Source: Lysobacter spongiicola DSM 21749
GTDB lineage: Bacteria; Pseudomonadota; Gammaproteobacteria; Xanthomonadales; Xanthomonadaceae
DNA length: 64,000 nucleotides
Direction: 5' to 3'
NCBI RefSeq assembly: GCF_900167055.1
Contig: NZ_FUXP01000002.1
Span: 186,001-250,000, forward strand
How positions within the stretch are numbered: position 1 is the stretch's first letter; each line of letters begins with the position of its first letter. Shown here piece after piece: positions 1 to 8,506 of the stretch. Made by a program: the position numbers and the translations under genes. The notes beneath the pieces were generated by a model. That model had not been told where the DNA came from. It ran no database searches and saw only the letters and a program-made list of their open reading frames with translations.

Positions 1-373
1 CGCCCGGATCGCGGCGGTGAAGCACGGAGGCGCCGTGGCCGTCTGTCCCAGCAGCGATGGCCGGACCTGCCGCGGAAATACCATCTGGGACGACGGCTGG
101 ATCCTGTTCCGGGACCCTGCCAACGCTGGCCGGCCCTTGGCCGCCGACGATGTACTGCAGGTGTTCGACGGGGTCGGGGGCGGCCTGGCCCTCCGCAGCA
201 CCCGCGGTCGCGTCCGGGTGAGGTTCACCCCCGACGGATGGGCCTACGGCAGCAACATCAGCATCCGCCTGTGCGACGTACGGGGCGAGCGGCGGCATCT
301 GGGCAGCGTCGTGGTCAACAATGCGGGCCGCACCCGCAGCGAGCGCCTGGAGGCTACGGCCTGCCCGTTCTGA
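1..373 (+). CDS. FimT/GspH-like minor pseudopilin, C-terminal part (cut by window edge)
   Basis: This is the 3' end of a gene that begins before the window; the frame is open from base 2. The visible part reads ARIAAVKHGGAVAVCPSSDG and then a WDDGW-type segment. That is the pattern of GspH/FimT pseudopilins just after the N-terminal helix (Ala-Arg-x-x-Ala-Val-Lys, then Cys-Pro-Ser-x-Asp-Gly). The prepilin leader and hydrophobic helix must lie upstream. A second Cys pair closes the protein (LCDV and the final ATACPF). Members of this family are minor pilins of type IV pili or type II secretion. It is separate from, and opposite in strand to, the pilin operon at 0.56-7.3 kb, so this locus has two FimT-like genes. 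The gene is followed at once by the tRNA-Asn promoter. Confidence 0.75.
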   Translation, partial: ARIAAVKHGGAVAVCPSSDGRTCRGNTIWDDGWILFRDPANAGRPLAADDVLQVFDGVGGGLALRSTRGRVRVRFTPDGWAYGSNISIRLCDVRGERRHLGSVVVNNAGRTRSERLEATACPF

Positions 374-385
374 TGCGCTGGAGGC

Positions 386-413
386 TTGACCGGGCCGCCC
401 CAGCGCTTACAAT
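386..413 (+). promoter_or_regulatory. sigma-70 type promoter of tRNA-Asn
   Basis: A TTGACC box (386-391) and a TACAAT box (408-413) are separated by 16 bases. Transcription would start near 420, four bases before the tRNA. This is the best consensus promoter seen in the window. It starts 13 bases after the stop of the FimT-like gene. Confidence 0.75.
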
Positions 414-423
414 GCGCATCCCC

Positions 424-500
424 GCCCGAATAGCTCAGCTGGTTAGAGCACTTGACTGTTAATCAGGGGGTCGTTGGTTCGAGTCCAACTTCGGGCGCCA
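424..500 (+). tRNA. tRNA-Asn (anticodon GTT)
   Basis: The 77-base cloverleaf has acceptor arms GCCCGAA (424-430) and TTCGGGC (490-496), then G and an encoded CCA (498-500). The D-arm reads TAGCTCAGCTGGTTAGAGC, the anticodon loop is CTGTTAA with anticodon GTT, and the T-arm contains GGTTCGAGTCC. All stems pair. It has its own promoter upstream and a strong terminator hairpin downstream, so it is a single-gene transcription unit. Confidence 0.97.
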
Positions 501-510
501 AGATCATAAG

Positions 511-541
511 AAAAAGGCCTGCATCGCTGCAGGCCTTTTTT
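511..541. terminator. bidirectional intrinsic terminator between tRNA-Asn and pilE
   Basis: A perfect 13-bp stem (511-523 with 528-540) has a TCGC loop. It is A-rich on the left and T-rich on the right, so it gives a U-tract in both directions. It serves tRNA-Asn on the plus strand and the pilin operon, whose last gene stops at 561, on the minus strand. Confidence 0.92.
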
Positions 542-560
542 GTTATGCCGGATTCTTTCC

Positions 561-1007
561 CTACCAGCACTCGCTAGCCGTGCCGACAGAATCCTTCGCG
601 CCTGTGTGGGTAAGGGTCATCGCCCCGCATTTATCACTCGCTTGCGGCCCACCGGCCACTGGGGTTGCCGTAATCGTATAGGTGCGGGCAGCTTGGTTAG
701 CCAGCCCGAATGCGTAATGAGGAGCCAAATCTCCTGTGCATTCGGTCTGGGGCAGGCCCGTCCCAGCATACGTCAGGTTAGTGGTGTAGAAGCGCTCCAT
801 GAACTGGGCCATCTCGATCGCACACCCGGCCGCCGCATTGCGCCGCGTCTTCATCACGTGGTTCTGGTAGCTCGGGATCGCGATGGCCGCGAGGATCGCG
901 ACCACGGCGACCACGATCATCAGCTCGATGAGCGTGAAGCCCCGCGCGACAGGGTGGCGCGGGTAAAAGGTGGGCGCAGCGGGATTGGTCATCATCTGGT
1001 TCCTCAT
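561..1007 (-). CDS. pilE: minor type IV pilin PilE
   Basis: PilE is a minor pilin that joins the tip complex priming type IV pilus assembly. The prepilin leader ends in Gly23, followed by [10 protein letters not shown], with the conserved Glu at mature position 5 and a hydrophobic helix of about 25 residues. The remaining roughly 100 residues form the globular head with four Cys (CAIE, ECTG, KCGA, final ECW), suggesting two disulfides. Length (148 aa) is normal. It is the last gene of fimT-pilV-pilW-pilX-pilY1-pilE, three bases after pilY1, and is followed by the terminator at 511-541. The start at 1007 is the first ATG; the MMTN codons slightly downstream would only shorten the leader. Confidence 0.9.
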   Translation of the reverse strand: MRNQMMTNPAAPTFYPRHPVARGFTLIELMIVVAVVAILAAIAIPSYQNHVMKTRRNAAAGCAIEMAQFMERFYTTNLTYAGTGLPQTECTGDLAPHYAFGLANQAARTYTITATPVAGGPQASDKCGAMTLTHTGAKDSVGTASECW

Positions 1008-1010
1008 TGT

Positions 1011-4000
1011 TCATCGCCTCTGCATTTCGCGCCACGAGATGCGCCCGGATGCGCTGGGAACGCCTGTCGGGGTGTCCTCGGGAGGACCACCAGCCGAACC
1101 GCCAGCAGCGAGATAACCGGTTCCTGCGCCATTATCGATTAGGACCGCATCGGTCACCATGCCCAATCCCAGATCGATGGAGCCGACAGGATTGCCACCA
1201 ACCTGGTCGTTGCTGGGATTACCATCACCATCGAGGTCGAAAAAGTGCTCACCCACACTCGCGCCGGTGAATGCATTGAGCGCGTTGATGTAGCCACGTC
1301 CTCCGGGTACGCAGGGGTCTTGGCTTGGGATGATGCTCGATGTGAGCAGCACCGAAGCCATTACCTGTGGGTTACCGATCACGCGCTCGCCTTCCGCCTG
1401 ACTCGACGGTGGCGTGAGCATATCGATGAACCAGCCACGCTTGTTTACCCCAATACTGTCCACGGCGGTCTCAAAGCTCCGCACCGGGGTGCCATCCGCG
1501 GCCGCACCAGTGGTCTCGATAGATCGCTCCACCAGCCCATTGGCATCACCTTGGCCGTCGTTCTGGGCACGGGTGCCGATGGCAGCGTTATCGTCGATGA
1601 TGCCGTACATGGATTGGATGCTGAGGTTTGGCGAACCATCGTTGTTCCACAGGTCGTCTTCGTTGAGCAAGCGACCAGTGCCGAAGAATATCCAGCGGCG
1701 GTAGGTCACTGGATCGATACCAATCGACACTCCACCCGTGATCGGCTGGGGGTTGCCCGAGGCATCCGTGGCCGTGAACAGCGGTTGGGGATTGTTGCCA
1801 CCAATCGCGACGTCCCATTGGCTCTTGTTGGTATGTGACAGGTCGAACTTCCACAGATTCCCCTTCTGGTCGCCGGCGTAAAGCAGGTCAACATCCCCGT
1901 CGCCATCGGAGTCCCAACCACGGGGTGCGGACAAGCCGTTGTCGCCGCCGACCCCGGTGTCGACCTTCTTGACTGCGCCATTGTCCACATTGATAACCCA
2001 CAGAACTGCGCGACCATTGGTGCTGTTGATGCCATTGCCAAAGATCGCGCTCACGCTGCCGTCGTTCAACTTGGCGATGATTGGTGCGCCGGTCACCAAG
2101 CCCATGTCGCCATCACCTGCCGTATCGAAAAGCACGTCCGTGGCATTGAAACCGCCCGGATTGGATACGTCGAGGGCAAATACGCCCTTTCCGCCTCGTC
2201 CGAGGGTGCCTACCAACAGGTCCCGTCCATTCGGATGGGTGGCTGTCTGCGTCAAGGCGCGATCGGAAACGACCACGGGACCATCCACGAAATACCGATG
2301 CTCGTAATCGAGCGCTGCCAGCTCCTTCAATTCGGACATATCCACACCACGCGGCACATACGCGAAGCGTTCCCGCCCGTTGGTGCCGTTGAATGCGTGC
2401 AACATGCCGTCGTTGGCACCGACGTACACGGTGTCGGTCGGCGCAGCGTAGTAAGGAGAACTATGGATGATGTCGCCCAGCAGCGACGACCGCGCCCGCA
2501 GGTCGCCGTTGTTGTTGGTGGTCTCACCGGAATCGTCACCCTTGATGTAGTCCGCGTAACTGTGGCCGTTGGAGCTACTGCCAAGCTCAGATTGCTGCGT
2601 CGCGGTCGGGAAGGATCCCTTTGCGCCCGTCGAGTCCGTCGTGTAGATGCGGCGATCACCCCAGTCAGGCAGCTGTTCTGATGCCTCCCAGACGGGGCTG
2701 AGCGAATTCACCCCCGAGCTGGTGACAGGGTACGCAATCAACTCGCCGCTCCAGTCCCCGCTCAGATACCTGGCTTGGAATAGCTTGGTGTCGCTTCCGA
2801 CGGACGTGCTGCTGGCTGCGACGTTCGAGGCTGAACTGGTGCGATTGGCAATTACACCAAGCGCATCCTTGAGCCCTTCGGCGAAAGCCGCAGGATCGGC
2901 GGCGGCCACGAACTCTCCGCGACCGTTGACTGCCGCATGCAGCAGGTCGTCGATCCGCGCGGGATTGCTCGAGTGGGGGTTCGGCCACGACGCATAATCC
3001 ACGGGAACATCGTCGACGCTGTCAAACCCGGTGCTGCCACTAAGACCGATCGAAAGGCTGAACGTTACCATGTGCTGCCAGAAGGCCGGATTGGCGACCG
3101 ACACCGGCACGACGTTCTCCATCCCCGGCCGCAGGTCGGACTTCCAGTACCGCATCGCCACGTCGGCAAGTGTGTCTGACTGATTGTCCTGATATGGAGC
3201 GGCTGGCTGATAGCTGTATATCCGGCCTGCGGATCCATCGGGATTGTCGGGAGCGCGATGCTCATCGCCCGCCGTATTGTCCGCATTTCCCACTGAGCTC
3301 GGTGAGCCGCCATTCCAGTAGCCATCGCTCGTGAGGATGGAGAAGTTCTGCCGGCACTGGAACTGCTCGCCCTGAGCATTCAAGTCCCCGCCGTACGGGC
3401 CATCGACAGCACTGCTACTAAAATAGTCGCCCGCACTCTGCAGAGCACGCCTCAGGGGGGTCGTCGAGGAGCTGCGAGCGCCAAACAGTCGACCGAACCA
3501 GGTCTCCCGGTTGTCCCCGCGGAATAGACCGTTGTCGGAACCCACCGGAATATCAAGCTTGTCCCTGCCCCAGATCGTTGTGAATCCAACCCGGTACCTA
3601 TCTTCCGGCAAACCGCCGAACGCTTCGCTCGCCCCGGCTTTGGCCGCCTTCATCCGCGTGCGATGGTAGGAGAACCAAGTGGCGTAGTTGTTGCGCTCGT
3701 CCTGTTCCGACCGACGAGGCTTCCCACCACTGCGCGAAGGAGTCTGCCGCACCTCGTTCCCTGTCCCGTCCTGATCCGATCGGATGATCTGGAGGTTCGA
3801 CTTGATGGTGAAGCGATAGTAATTATCGGCGTTGTTCAGATACGTGGTGTCGGTACGGGTGAGATCCTTGGGCACAAAGAATACCTGGTCTCCTCCGCAA
3901 ATCTCGATATCGGAATCATTCTCGCGAGAGGTACCACAGCTATGCATGTTCGAAAGGTCGATCGGCTGGGAAGCATAAACAGCATCCGCCAAGGCCTCTC

Positions 4001-4346
4001 CATACGACGTACCTTCGCTTTGGCGGCTCCCAGTCCAGTCCATCCATGCGCGGTAGTCGATGTCAGGGTTGTAGTACAGAACATTGTGGACGTACGACTT
4101 GTCCTGGATCCTGTCACTGAACTGGTTGGAACGGCGCTCCGCCGGCATGGCCGGATAGCTCATTGAACCCGAGTCATCCAGGATGAACAGGATATTGGGA
4201 GGAATGCCGTTGCCGGAGCTGGGTGGCACCGGCGGCACTTCGACAGCCGCGTGAACCGGCATAGCCATCAGCGTCGCGAGCGCGACAACCAACACTTGGG
4301 AGAACGTATTGCGCGGCTTCGGCCGGGTGGTCATGGTGGACTTCAT
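1011..4346 (-). CDS. pilY1: PilY1, pilus tip adhesin/assembly factor
   Basis: PilY1 sits at the tip of type IV pili with the minor pilins, promotes extension and acts in surface sensing and adhesion. The 1111-residue protein has a signal peptide (residues 1-33, ending VHAA) and a von Willebrand A-like region opening with the metal-site motif DDSGSM (57-62). The C-terminal half is a PilY1 beta-propeller: HSSPYYAAPTDTVYVGANDG is typical. Near residue 811 lies DSDGDGDVDLLYAGD, the calcium-binding loop that in Pseudomonas controls extension versus retraction. A second loop, DLDGDG, lies near residue 1035. The ATG at 4346 has GGAGAA upstream. It sits 12 bases after pilX and three bases before pilE. 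Confidence 0.93.
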   Translation of the reverse strand: MKSTMTTRPKPRNTFSQVLVVALATLMAMPVHAAVEVPPVPPSSGNGIPPNILFILDDSGSMSYPAMPAERRSNQFSDRIQDKSYVHNVLYYNPDIDYRAWMDWTGSRQSEGTSYGEALADAVYASQPIDLSNMHSCGTSRENDSDIEICGGDQVFFVPKDLTRTDTTYLNNADNYYRFTIKSNLQIIRSDQDGTGNEVRQTPSRSGGKPRRSEQDERNNYATWFSYHRTRMKAAKAGASEAFGGLPEDRYRVGFTTIWGRDKLDIPVGSDNGLFRGDNRETWFGRLFGARSSSTTPLRRALQSAGDYFSSSAVDGPYGGDLNAQGEQFQCRQNFSILTSDGYWNGGSPSSVGNADNTAGDEHRAPDNPDGSAGRIYSYQPAAPYQDNQSDTLADVAMRYWKSDLRPGMENVVPVSVANPAFWQHMVTFSLSIGLSGSTGFDSVDDVPVDYASWPNPHSSNPARIDDLLHAAVNGRGEFVAAADPAAFAEGLKDALGVIANRTSSASNVAASSTSVGSDTKLFQARYLSGDWSGELIAYPVTSSGVNSLSPVWEASEQLPDWGDRRIYTTDSTGAKGSFPTATQQSELGSSSNGHSYADYIKGDDSGETTNNNGDLRARSSLLGDIIHSSPYYAAPTDTVYVGANDGMLHAFNGTNGRERFAYVPRGVDMSELKELAALDYEHRYFVDGPVVVSDRALTQTATHPNGRDLLVGTLGRGGKGVFALDVSNPGGFNATDVLFDTAGDGDMGLVTGAPIIAKLNDGSVSAIFGNGINSTNGRAVLWVINVDNGAVKKVDTGVGGDNGLSAPRGWDSDGDGDVDLLYAGDQKGNLWKFDLSHTNKSQWDVAIGGNNPQPLFTATDASGNPQPITGGVSIGIDPVTYRRWIFFGTGRLLNEDDLWNNDGSPNLSIQSMYGIIDDNAAIGTRAQNDGQGDANGLVERSIETTGAAADGTPVRSFETAVDSIGVNKRGWFIDMLTPPSSQAEGERVIGNPQVMASVLLTSSIIPSQDPCVPGGRGYINALNAFTGASVGEHFFDLDGDGNPSNDQVGGNPVGSIDLGLGMVTDAVLIDNGAGTGYLAAGGSAGGPPEDTPTGVPSASGRISWREMQRR

Positions 4347-4358
4347 GTCGTTCTCCGA

Positions 4359-4895
4359 TCAGGTTCCGGCAAAGCTGGACTGCAGGACGACGAATGCACG
4401 GCCGTCTCCAGCATTACTACGGGCGGTAATGCGATAACGCGGCTTCATGCATGCCGGGTGGCGGGGAATCAGCCGGTCACACATGGCCCAACTGGGCGCT
4501 TCGCCCATGTATTCGACGAAGTACTGGGGCGTCCCCACCTTGTCGACCGGCAGTGCGTCCACCCAACCATTGAAGTTGGGGTTGTCCGCGCGTTCCGGCA
4601 CGCCTTCGGCCGGTATCGGCGTGGAGCACAATCCGTCAGCGCAACCCCCGCCGGCTGCGGGGAACGAGGCCACGATTCCCGGCGCGCGCAGGCGGTTCTC
4701 GGCGTGTCGCAGCGCGGCTTCTGCAGCCTGAAAGCTCAGGCTGCGGTCATACATGTTGGCGCTCATGCGCTCTTCCATCAGGGTACCGCGCAGGCTCGCC
4801 AGGCCCAGCAGCGTCATCATCAGCAGCAGGACGAGCACCACGATGAGGGCTGCACCCCGTTGCGGTGCGGGAAGTCGACCATGTTGATTGTTCAT
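4359..4895 (-). CDS. pilX: minor pilin PilX
   Basis: PilX is a minor pilin of the tip complex. The short leader ends at Gly14 and is followed by AALIVVLVLLLMMTLLGLAS. There is no Glu at mature position 5, as is usual for the PilX/GspK type, which caps the tip. The family motif MEERMSANMYDRSLSFQAAE follows the helix. The ATG (4895) overlaps the pilW stop by four bases, with AGGA five bases upstream. At 178 aa it has the expected size. Its head contains six Cys. Confidence 0.9.
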   Translation of the reverse strand: MNNQHGRLPAPQRGAALIVVLVLLLMMTLLGLASLRGTLMEERMSANMYDRSLSFQAAEAALRHAENRLRAPGIVASFPAAGGGCADGLCSTPIPAEGVPERADNPNFNGWVDALPVDKVGTPQYFVEYMGEAPSWAMCDRLIPRHPACMKPRYRITARSNAGDGRAFVVLQSSFAGT

Positions 4896-5872
4896 AGCGT
4901 CCTGTTCCGAAGGTTCACGACGTGCTCGATGTCACGCTGCAACGCCTGCCCGTCCGTACCTTCCCGACCGGGGCCTTCCACCTGCAGCGCAATCTTCGCC
5001 GCGACGACCTGCGACCAGTCGAGTCCCGCGGCGGCCGGGACGTAGTTCACGCTGCCGTTGAGCAGATACTCGACCTGCATGTCCTGCACACCTTCGGCGA
5101 TCTCTTCCGACTGTCCCGCGGGATTACCCTTGTCCATGGCGACACGGTAGAGCGAGCGCCCGCCGCGGCCGTTGTCGGCAACGAACCAGCGTGCGGCCTC
5201 GAGCTTTGCGACCACCGAGTTGGGTGCATAGGACTTCGGCGTTCCGTTGCCGCCGTCGCAGATGAGGGGCACTCCAAGTCCCTTGGTGCAGTTCCCGCCA
5301 CCCGTGTTGTGCCCGATCGTCATGCTCGAGGGATTGCCGGTCACCTGGAAGATCGACCCCTGCGTGTAGTCGCAGACAATGAGGATGTCACCGGTCTCGA
5401 ACCCATGGTCGCTGGTGTTGACCTTCAGGTTCGCCGCATTCGGGTTGGAAGCGGTGTCGATAACAACTCCCCCGTTTGTGGCAGAGAGTAGATCGATCGC
5501 GTCGGTTCCCGCCGCCGTCCCGGCCAACGCACCGTTTTCGTAACCGACAACGCCATTGCCCAAGTCGGACCACCAGGTGGATCCGACGCTAAGCACATTG
5601 ACGATCGGCACCCCGTTCGAGCACGCATTGCCCCCAGCCTCGCGCACCTCGCGTGCCATCAGCTCGAATGCAGCCCGCGCATTCTCCTGAACCCGGGAGA
5701 GACTCTCGGTGGCACGGTAGGTCCGCTGGTTGGACAGGAAGGCGCCGACCGCGCTGCCCACCACGAGCAAACCGAGCAGCATCGCAATCATCAGTTCGAT
5801 CAGGCTGAGGCCGCGCTGGAAAGAACGCCGCGCCCGCCGTTCCGGCAGCGACCCGATGGGGAAAGCGCTCAT
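4892..5872 (-). CDS. pilW: minor pilin PilW
   Basis: PilW is a minor pilin of the pilus-priming complex. The leader ends at Gly21, followed by LSLIELMIAMLLGLLVVGS with Glu at mature position 5. The segment NQRTYRATESLSRVQENARA is typical of PilW, as is the 326-residue length. The C-terminal half holds repeated beta-strand segments and several Cys. It overlaps pilV by four bases upstream and pilX by four bases downstream, so translation is coupled. Confidence 0.92.
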   Translation of the reverse strand: MSAFPIGSLPERRARRSFQRGLSLIELMIAMLLGLLVVGSAVGAFLSNQRTYRATESLSRVQENARAAFELMAREVREAGGNACSNGVPIVNVLSVGSTWWSDLGNGVVGYENGALAGTAAGTDAIDLLSATNGGVVIDTASNPNAANLKVNTSDHGFETGDILIVCDYTQGSIFQVTGNPSSMTIGHNTGGGNCTKGLGVPLICDGGNGTPKSYAPNSVVAKLEAARWFVADNGRGGRSLYRVAMDKGNPAGQSEEIAEGVQDMQVEYLLNGSVNYVPAAAGLDWSQVVAAKIALQVEGPGREGTDGQALQRDIEHVVNLRNRTL

Positions 5873-6330
5873 ATACGGGTCTCCGTGCTGAATTCCTGCT
5901 GCGCTTCGCCTTCAAGCCCGCGCACATCGTTCCAGCGCACGGTGATGGTGCAGTACTGCGTCGCGAGCACGCACTGGATCTGACCGCAGGCATCCGCACC
6001 CATCCCCCCTGTCTGCATAGATGTCAGCCAGCGCGCGACGTCTCGTTGAGCCAGAGTGCCGGCGTCGGGGTCCCCGGCGGCGCACTGCATGCCGCCGGTG
6101 TCGTACTGACCTGCCCGCGCGGCCACCAAGTTGGCACGCATCGAGTCGAGAATGCCGTAGGTATGGATCACCGCTTGGCTGCGCTCGAGCGAGCTTTGGC
6201 TGTTCTTCAGCGCCGTGGCCTGTAGCGCGGCGATGCCGAGCAGGCCGACGGCGAAAACGAGCACGGCGATCATGACTTCGACAAGGCCAACGCCTTTCTG
6301 CAGCGCGGCAGCGCAGCGTGGGGTGATCAT
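5869..6330 (-). CDS. pilV: minor pilin PilV
   Basis: PilV is a minor pilin (153 aa from this start). The leader ends at Gly13, then VGLVEVMIAVLVFAVGLLG with Glu at mature position 5, and the family segment ALQATALKNSQSSLERSQA follows. I chose the ATG at 6330 because it forms an ATGA overlap with the fimT stop. The in-frame start 18 bases upstream would lie inside fimT. The head has three Cys close together (DACGQIQC, TQYC) plus one at MQCA. Confidence 0.9.
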   Translation of the reverse strand: MITPRCAAALQKGVGLVEVMIAVLVFAVGLLGIAALQATALKNSQSSLERSQAVIHTYGILDSMRANLVAARAGQYDTGGMQCAAGDPDAGTLAQRDVARWLTSMQTGGMGADACGQIQCVLATQYCTITVRWNDVRGLEGEAQQEFSTETRI

Positions 6331-7307
6331 TTGTTGCGCTCCTTGCACTTCTTCTTCTCCTCCTTGTCCTTAATCTTCGCGCAGTCGCTGTTTCCCGGAC
6401 CTCGGCCGTCTCCGTCGTCGTCCCCGCTGTCGTCGTCGTTTCCGGGATCCCCTCCGCCCGTGTCACCACCACCGCCCGCGTCGCCGCCGCCCGTGCCGCC
6501 TCCACCAGTGCCGCCTCCACCAGTATCGCCGCCGCCCGTGCCGCCGCCGGCAGAACCACCATCGTTGCCGCCACCAGCTCCAGAGCCACTGCCAGCGCCG
6601 CCGGGGGTTCCGCCGGCACCGCCGCCGCTTCCGTTCCCATTGCCGCCGCCGTTGTTCCCACCGTTCCCGTTCCCGCCGCCCGGACCACCGCCGCCACCGG
6701 CGACGGGAGGCACGGCTGCCCCGGCCGCGGCATTGGCCGGGACGATGCAGTTGCCACCGCCATCGGAAGGCGATGTGGAGAAACGGCTACCCGAGGCAAT
6801 CGATACGAAACGGATGTTCTCCTCCGGGCGCTCGGTGGGAATGCAGACCGCGAGGGTGCCGTTCATCAGTGCACCCGCTGCCGTGTAGGCGCGGCCATCG
6901 GAGCGGAAGGCAATCGGGTTGCCACCAATGTTGCCGCTCGCCAGCACCTGCACGGGGGCGCGGGTCTCGCCAGTGCGGACGGTCTCATCGACCGCACCGT
7001 CCTGGTTGGTATCTACGCGAACCAGCCATTGGGACCAGTCATTCCCGCCGCAGGTCGCGCCATCCGCGCTCGCGCATACTTCCGTGCGGGCGTTGAGCCT
7101 GACCGCCTCCATGCGCGCCGACTGGAACGAGCCCACCAGTTCATTGGCGGCACTCGTCAACCGGTTGCTGTTCGCGATGGCCGTGAAGCTCGGCGTGGCA
7201 ATGGCCAACAGCACGGCAGCCACCGCGATGGTGACCATGAGCTCCACCAGCGTGAACCCGGCCGGTCCGGCAGGCCACTTACGGCCTCGCGCAGTCTGGA
7301 AATGCAT
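6327..7307 (-). CDS. fimT: FimT/FimU-type minor pilin with a long glycine-rich, charged C-terminal extension
   Basis: First gene of the minor pilin operon, in the place of fimU in Pseudomonas. The leader ends at Gly17, then FTLVELMVTIAVAAVLLAIA. A GspH/FimT domain runs to about residue 200 with the motif CASADGATC and a closing Cys (GGNCIVP). FimT proteins normally end there, but this one continues for about 125 residues. That extension comprises an almost pure Gly/Asn/Ser/Thr tract (about 204-287), an acidic stretch NDDDSGDDDGDG, and a lysine-rich tail with two Cys (SDCAKIKDKEEKKKCKERNK). The ATG at 7307 is preceded by GGGGGAAG; an upstream in-frame TTG is less likely. The codon pattern stays GC-rich and in frame, so the tail looks translated. 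Confidence 0.85.
   Translation of the reverse strand: MHFQTARGRKWPAGPAGFTLVELMVTIAVAAVLLAIATPSFTAIANSNRLTSAANELVGSFQSARMEAVRLNARTEVCASADGATCGGNDWSQWLVRVDTNQDGAVDETVRTGETRAPVQVLASGNIGGNPIAFRSDGRAYTAAGALMNGTLAVCIPTERPEENIRFVSIASGSRFSTSPSDGGGNCIVPANAAAGAAVPPVAGGGGGPGGGNGNGGNNGGGNGNGSGGGAGGTPGGAGSGSGAGGGNDGGSAGGGTGGGDTGGGGTGGGGTGGGDAGGGGDTGGGDPGNDDDSGDDDGDGRGPGNSDCAKIKDKEEKKKCKERNK
6493..6522. repeat. tandem 15-base repeat inside the glycine-rich tail of the FimT gene
   Basis: The unit GTGCCGCCTCCACCA occurs twice head to tail (6493-6507 and 6508-6522) and diverged copies follow. In the minus-strand gene it encodes a Gly-Gly-Gly-Gly-Thr type unit. Such arrays change length by slippage, so the tail length may vary between strains. 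Confidence 0.8.
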
Positions 7308-7435
7308 GGTTCTTCCCCCCAAGGACGTTGACCGGACCTTAACTTGGCTGTTCCCGTGACATCCACTGATGGCCGACCAGCGGACGGGTCCGGGGCATGA
7401 ATGGCCCCGTGCGCTGGCCTGTCCGGGAGGGCATC

Positions 7436-8506
7436 ATGGTGATCCACTCGCCAACGCCGTGCCGGATGCACAATTCCGAGAGGTCACCGCTCCCCCTTGA
7501 TGCCCTGTGGCAGGCACGGGCAATCCTTTGGGCGATGCTTGCCGGCGAGTGCCTTGCGCTCGTCCTGGCGCTGGCCCCGGGGACGACGGGCGACCGCTGG
7601 ATGGTGTTCGGACTCGGGTCGCTCGCCATCCAATGGGTCTCGCTGCTCACCCTCGGCGCCCTCTACCTGCTGCGGAATCAGCTCGACCGCCTCCCGCGCC
7701 AGAATGTCGGGTGGCTGGCCATCCTCCTCCTGCTCTCCAACGCCTGGCTGGTCGTGGGAGCCGCACGGTTGTTGTCCGGAGCCGCGTGGCCGATGCAGTC
7801 TGCTGAGTGGGGAGAATTGCTGCTGAGGGTGACCGGCATCGTTCTGGCGGTGGGCCTGCTGGGCCTGGCGGCCCTCCACAACCACTGGCGTGGCCGGATG
7901 CATGCGGTCAGGGCGAAGCAGGCAGAACTGCAGGCACTGCAGGCCCGCATCCGCCCTCACTTCCTGTTCAATACCCTCAACACCGGTGCAGCGCTGGTCC
8001 ACCAGCGCCCCGGGGAAGCCGAGCGCCTGCTCCTGGACCTCGCCGACCTGTTCCGCGCCGCCCTGGCCGGGCCGCGCGAGATTCCCTTGGCGGAGGAACT
8101 GGCGCTCGCCCAGCGCTACCTGGAGATCGAGGCGCTGCGCTTCGGCGACCGGCTGGTGGTGCGCTGGGAATTGCCGAAGGACCTGCCCGATGTCAGAGTT
8201 CCATCGCTTTCGATCCAGCCGCTGGTTGAAAACGCCATACGCCACGGCGTCGAACGCATGGCCCACGGGGATATCGAGGTCACGGTTTCCACCACACCGG
8301 ACATCGTGCTGGTACGCATCAGCAACCCGTTGCCCGAAGACGAACACGGCGTTTCGCACGGGCACCAGATCGGGCTGAACGCGTCGCAGGTGCGAATCCA
8401 CGCACTCACCGGCGGGCGTGGCCGCGTCCACACCGGAATCAGCGACGGCCGCTACATCGCCACCGTCCGCCTACCGATCGAAACCGGTCAGGCCACCACG
8501 CGGTAG
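7436..8506 (+). CDS. LytS/AlgZ(FimS)-type membrane sensor histidine kinase
   Basis: Sensor kinase of the His_kinase (LytS/YehU/AlgZ) family, 356 aa. Four or so hydrophobic segments fill residues 20-150. They are followed by the H-box RPHFLFNTLN, with the phospho-acceptor His at about 175. A degenerate HATPase domain contains the N-box LVENAIRHGVE and the later Gly-rich GHQIGL. The ATG at 7436 has GGGAGG five bases upstream, better than the in-frame start at 7397. It is divergent from the minor pilin operon. In Pseudomonas aeruginosa, FimS(AlgZ)/AlgR regulates exactly that operon (known biology). No response regulator gene follows, so its partner must be elsewhere. The 3' end overlaps ppnN by 19 bases, tail to tail. 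Confidence 0.85.
   Translation: MVIHSPTPCRMHNSERSPLPLDALWQARAILWAMLAGECLALVLALAPGTTGDRWMVFGLGSLAIQWVSLLTLGALYLLRNQLDRLPRQNVGWLAILLLLSNAWLVVGAARLLSGAAWPMQSAEWGELLLRVTGIVLAVGLLGLAALHNHWRGRMHAVRAKQAELQALQARIRPHFLFNTLNTGAALVHQRPGEAERLLLDLADLFRAALAGPREIPLAEELALAQRYLEIEALRFGDRLVVRWELPKDLPDVRVPSLSIQPLVENAIRHGVERMAHGDIEVTVSTTPDIVLVRISNPLPEDEHGVSHGHQIGLNASQVRIHALTGGRGRVHTGISDGRYIATVRLPIETGQATTR

Noticed and set aside
6331-6888. A proline-rich 185-residue frame on the plus strand
   Set aside because: It is the complement of the glycine-rich FimT tail; Gly codons GGN read as Pro on the other strand. No ribosome site.
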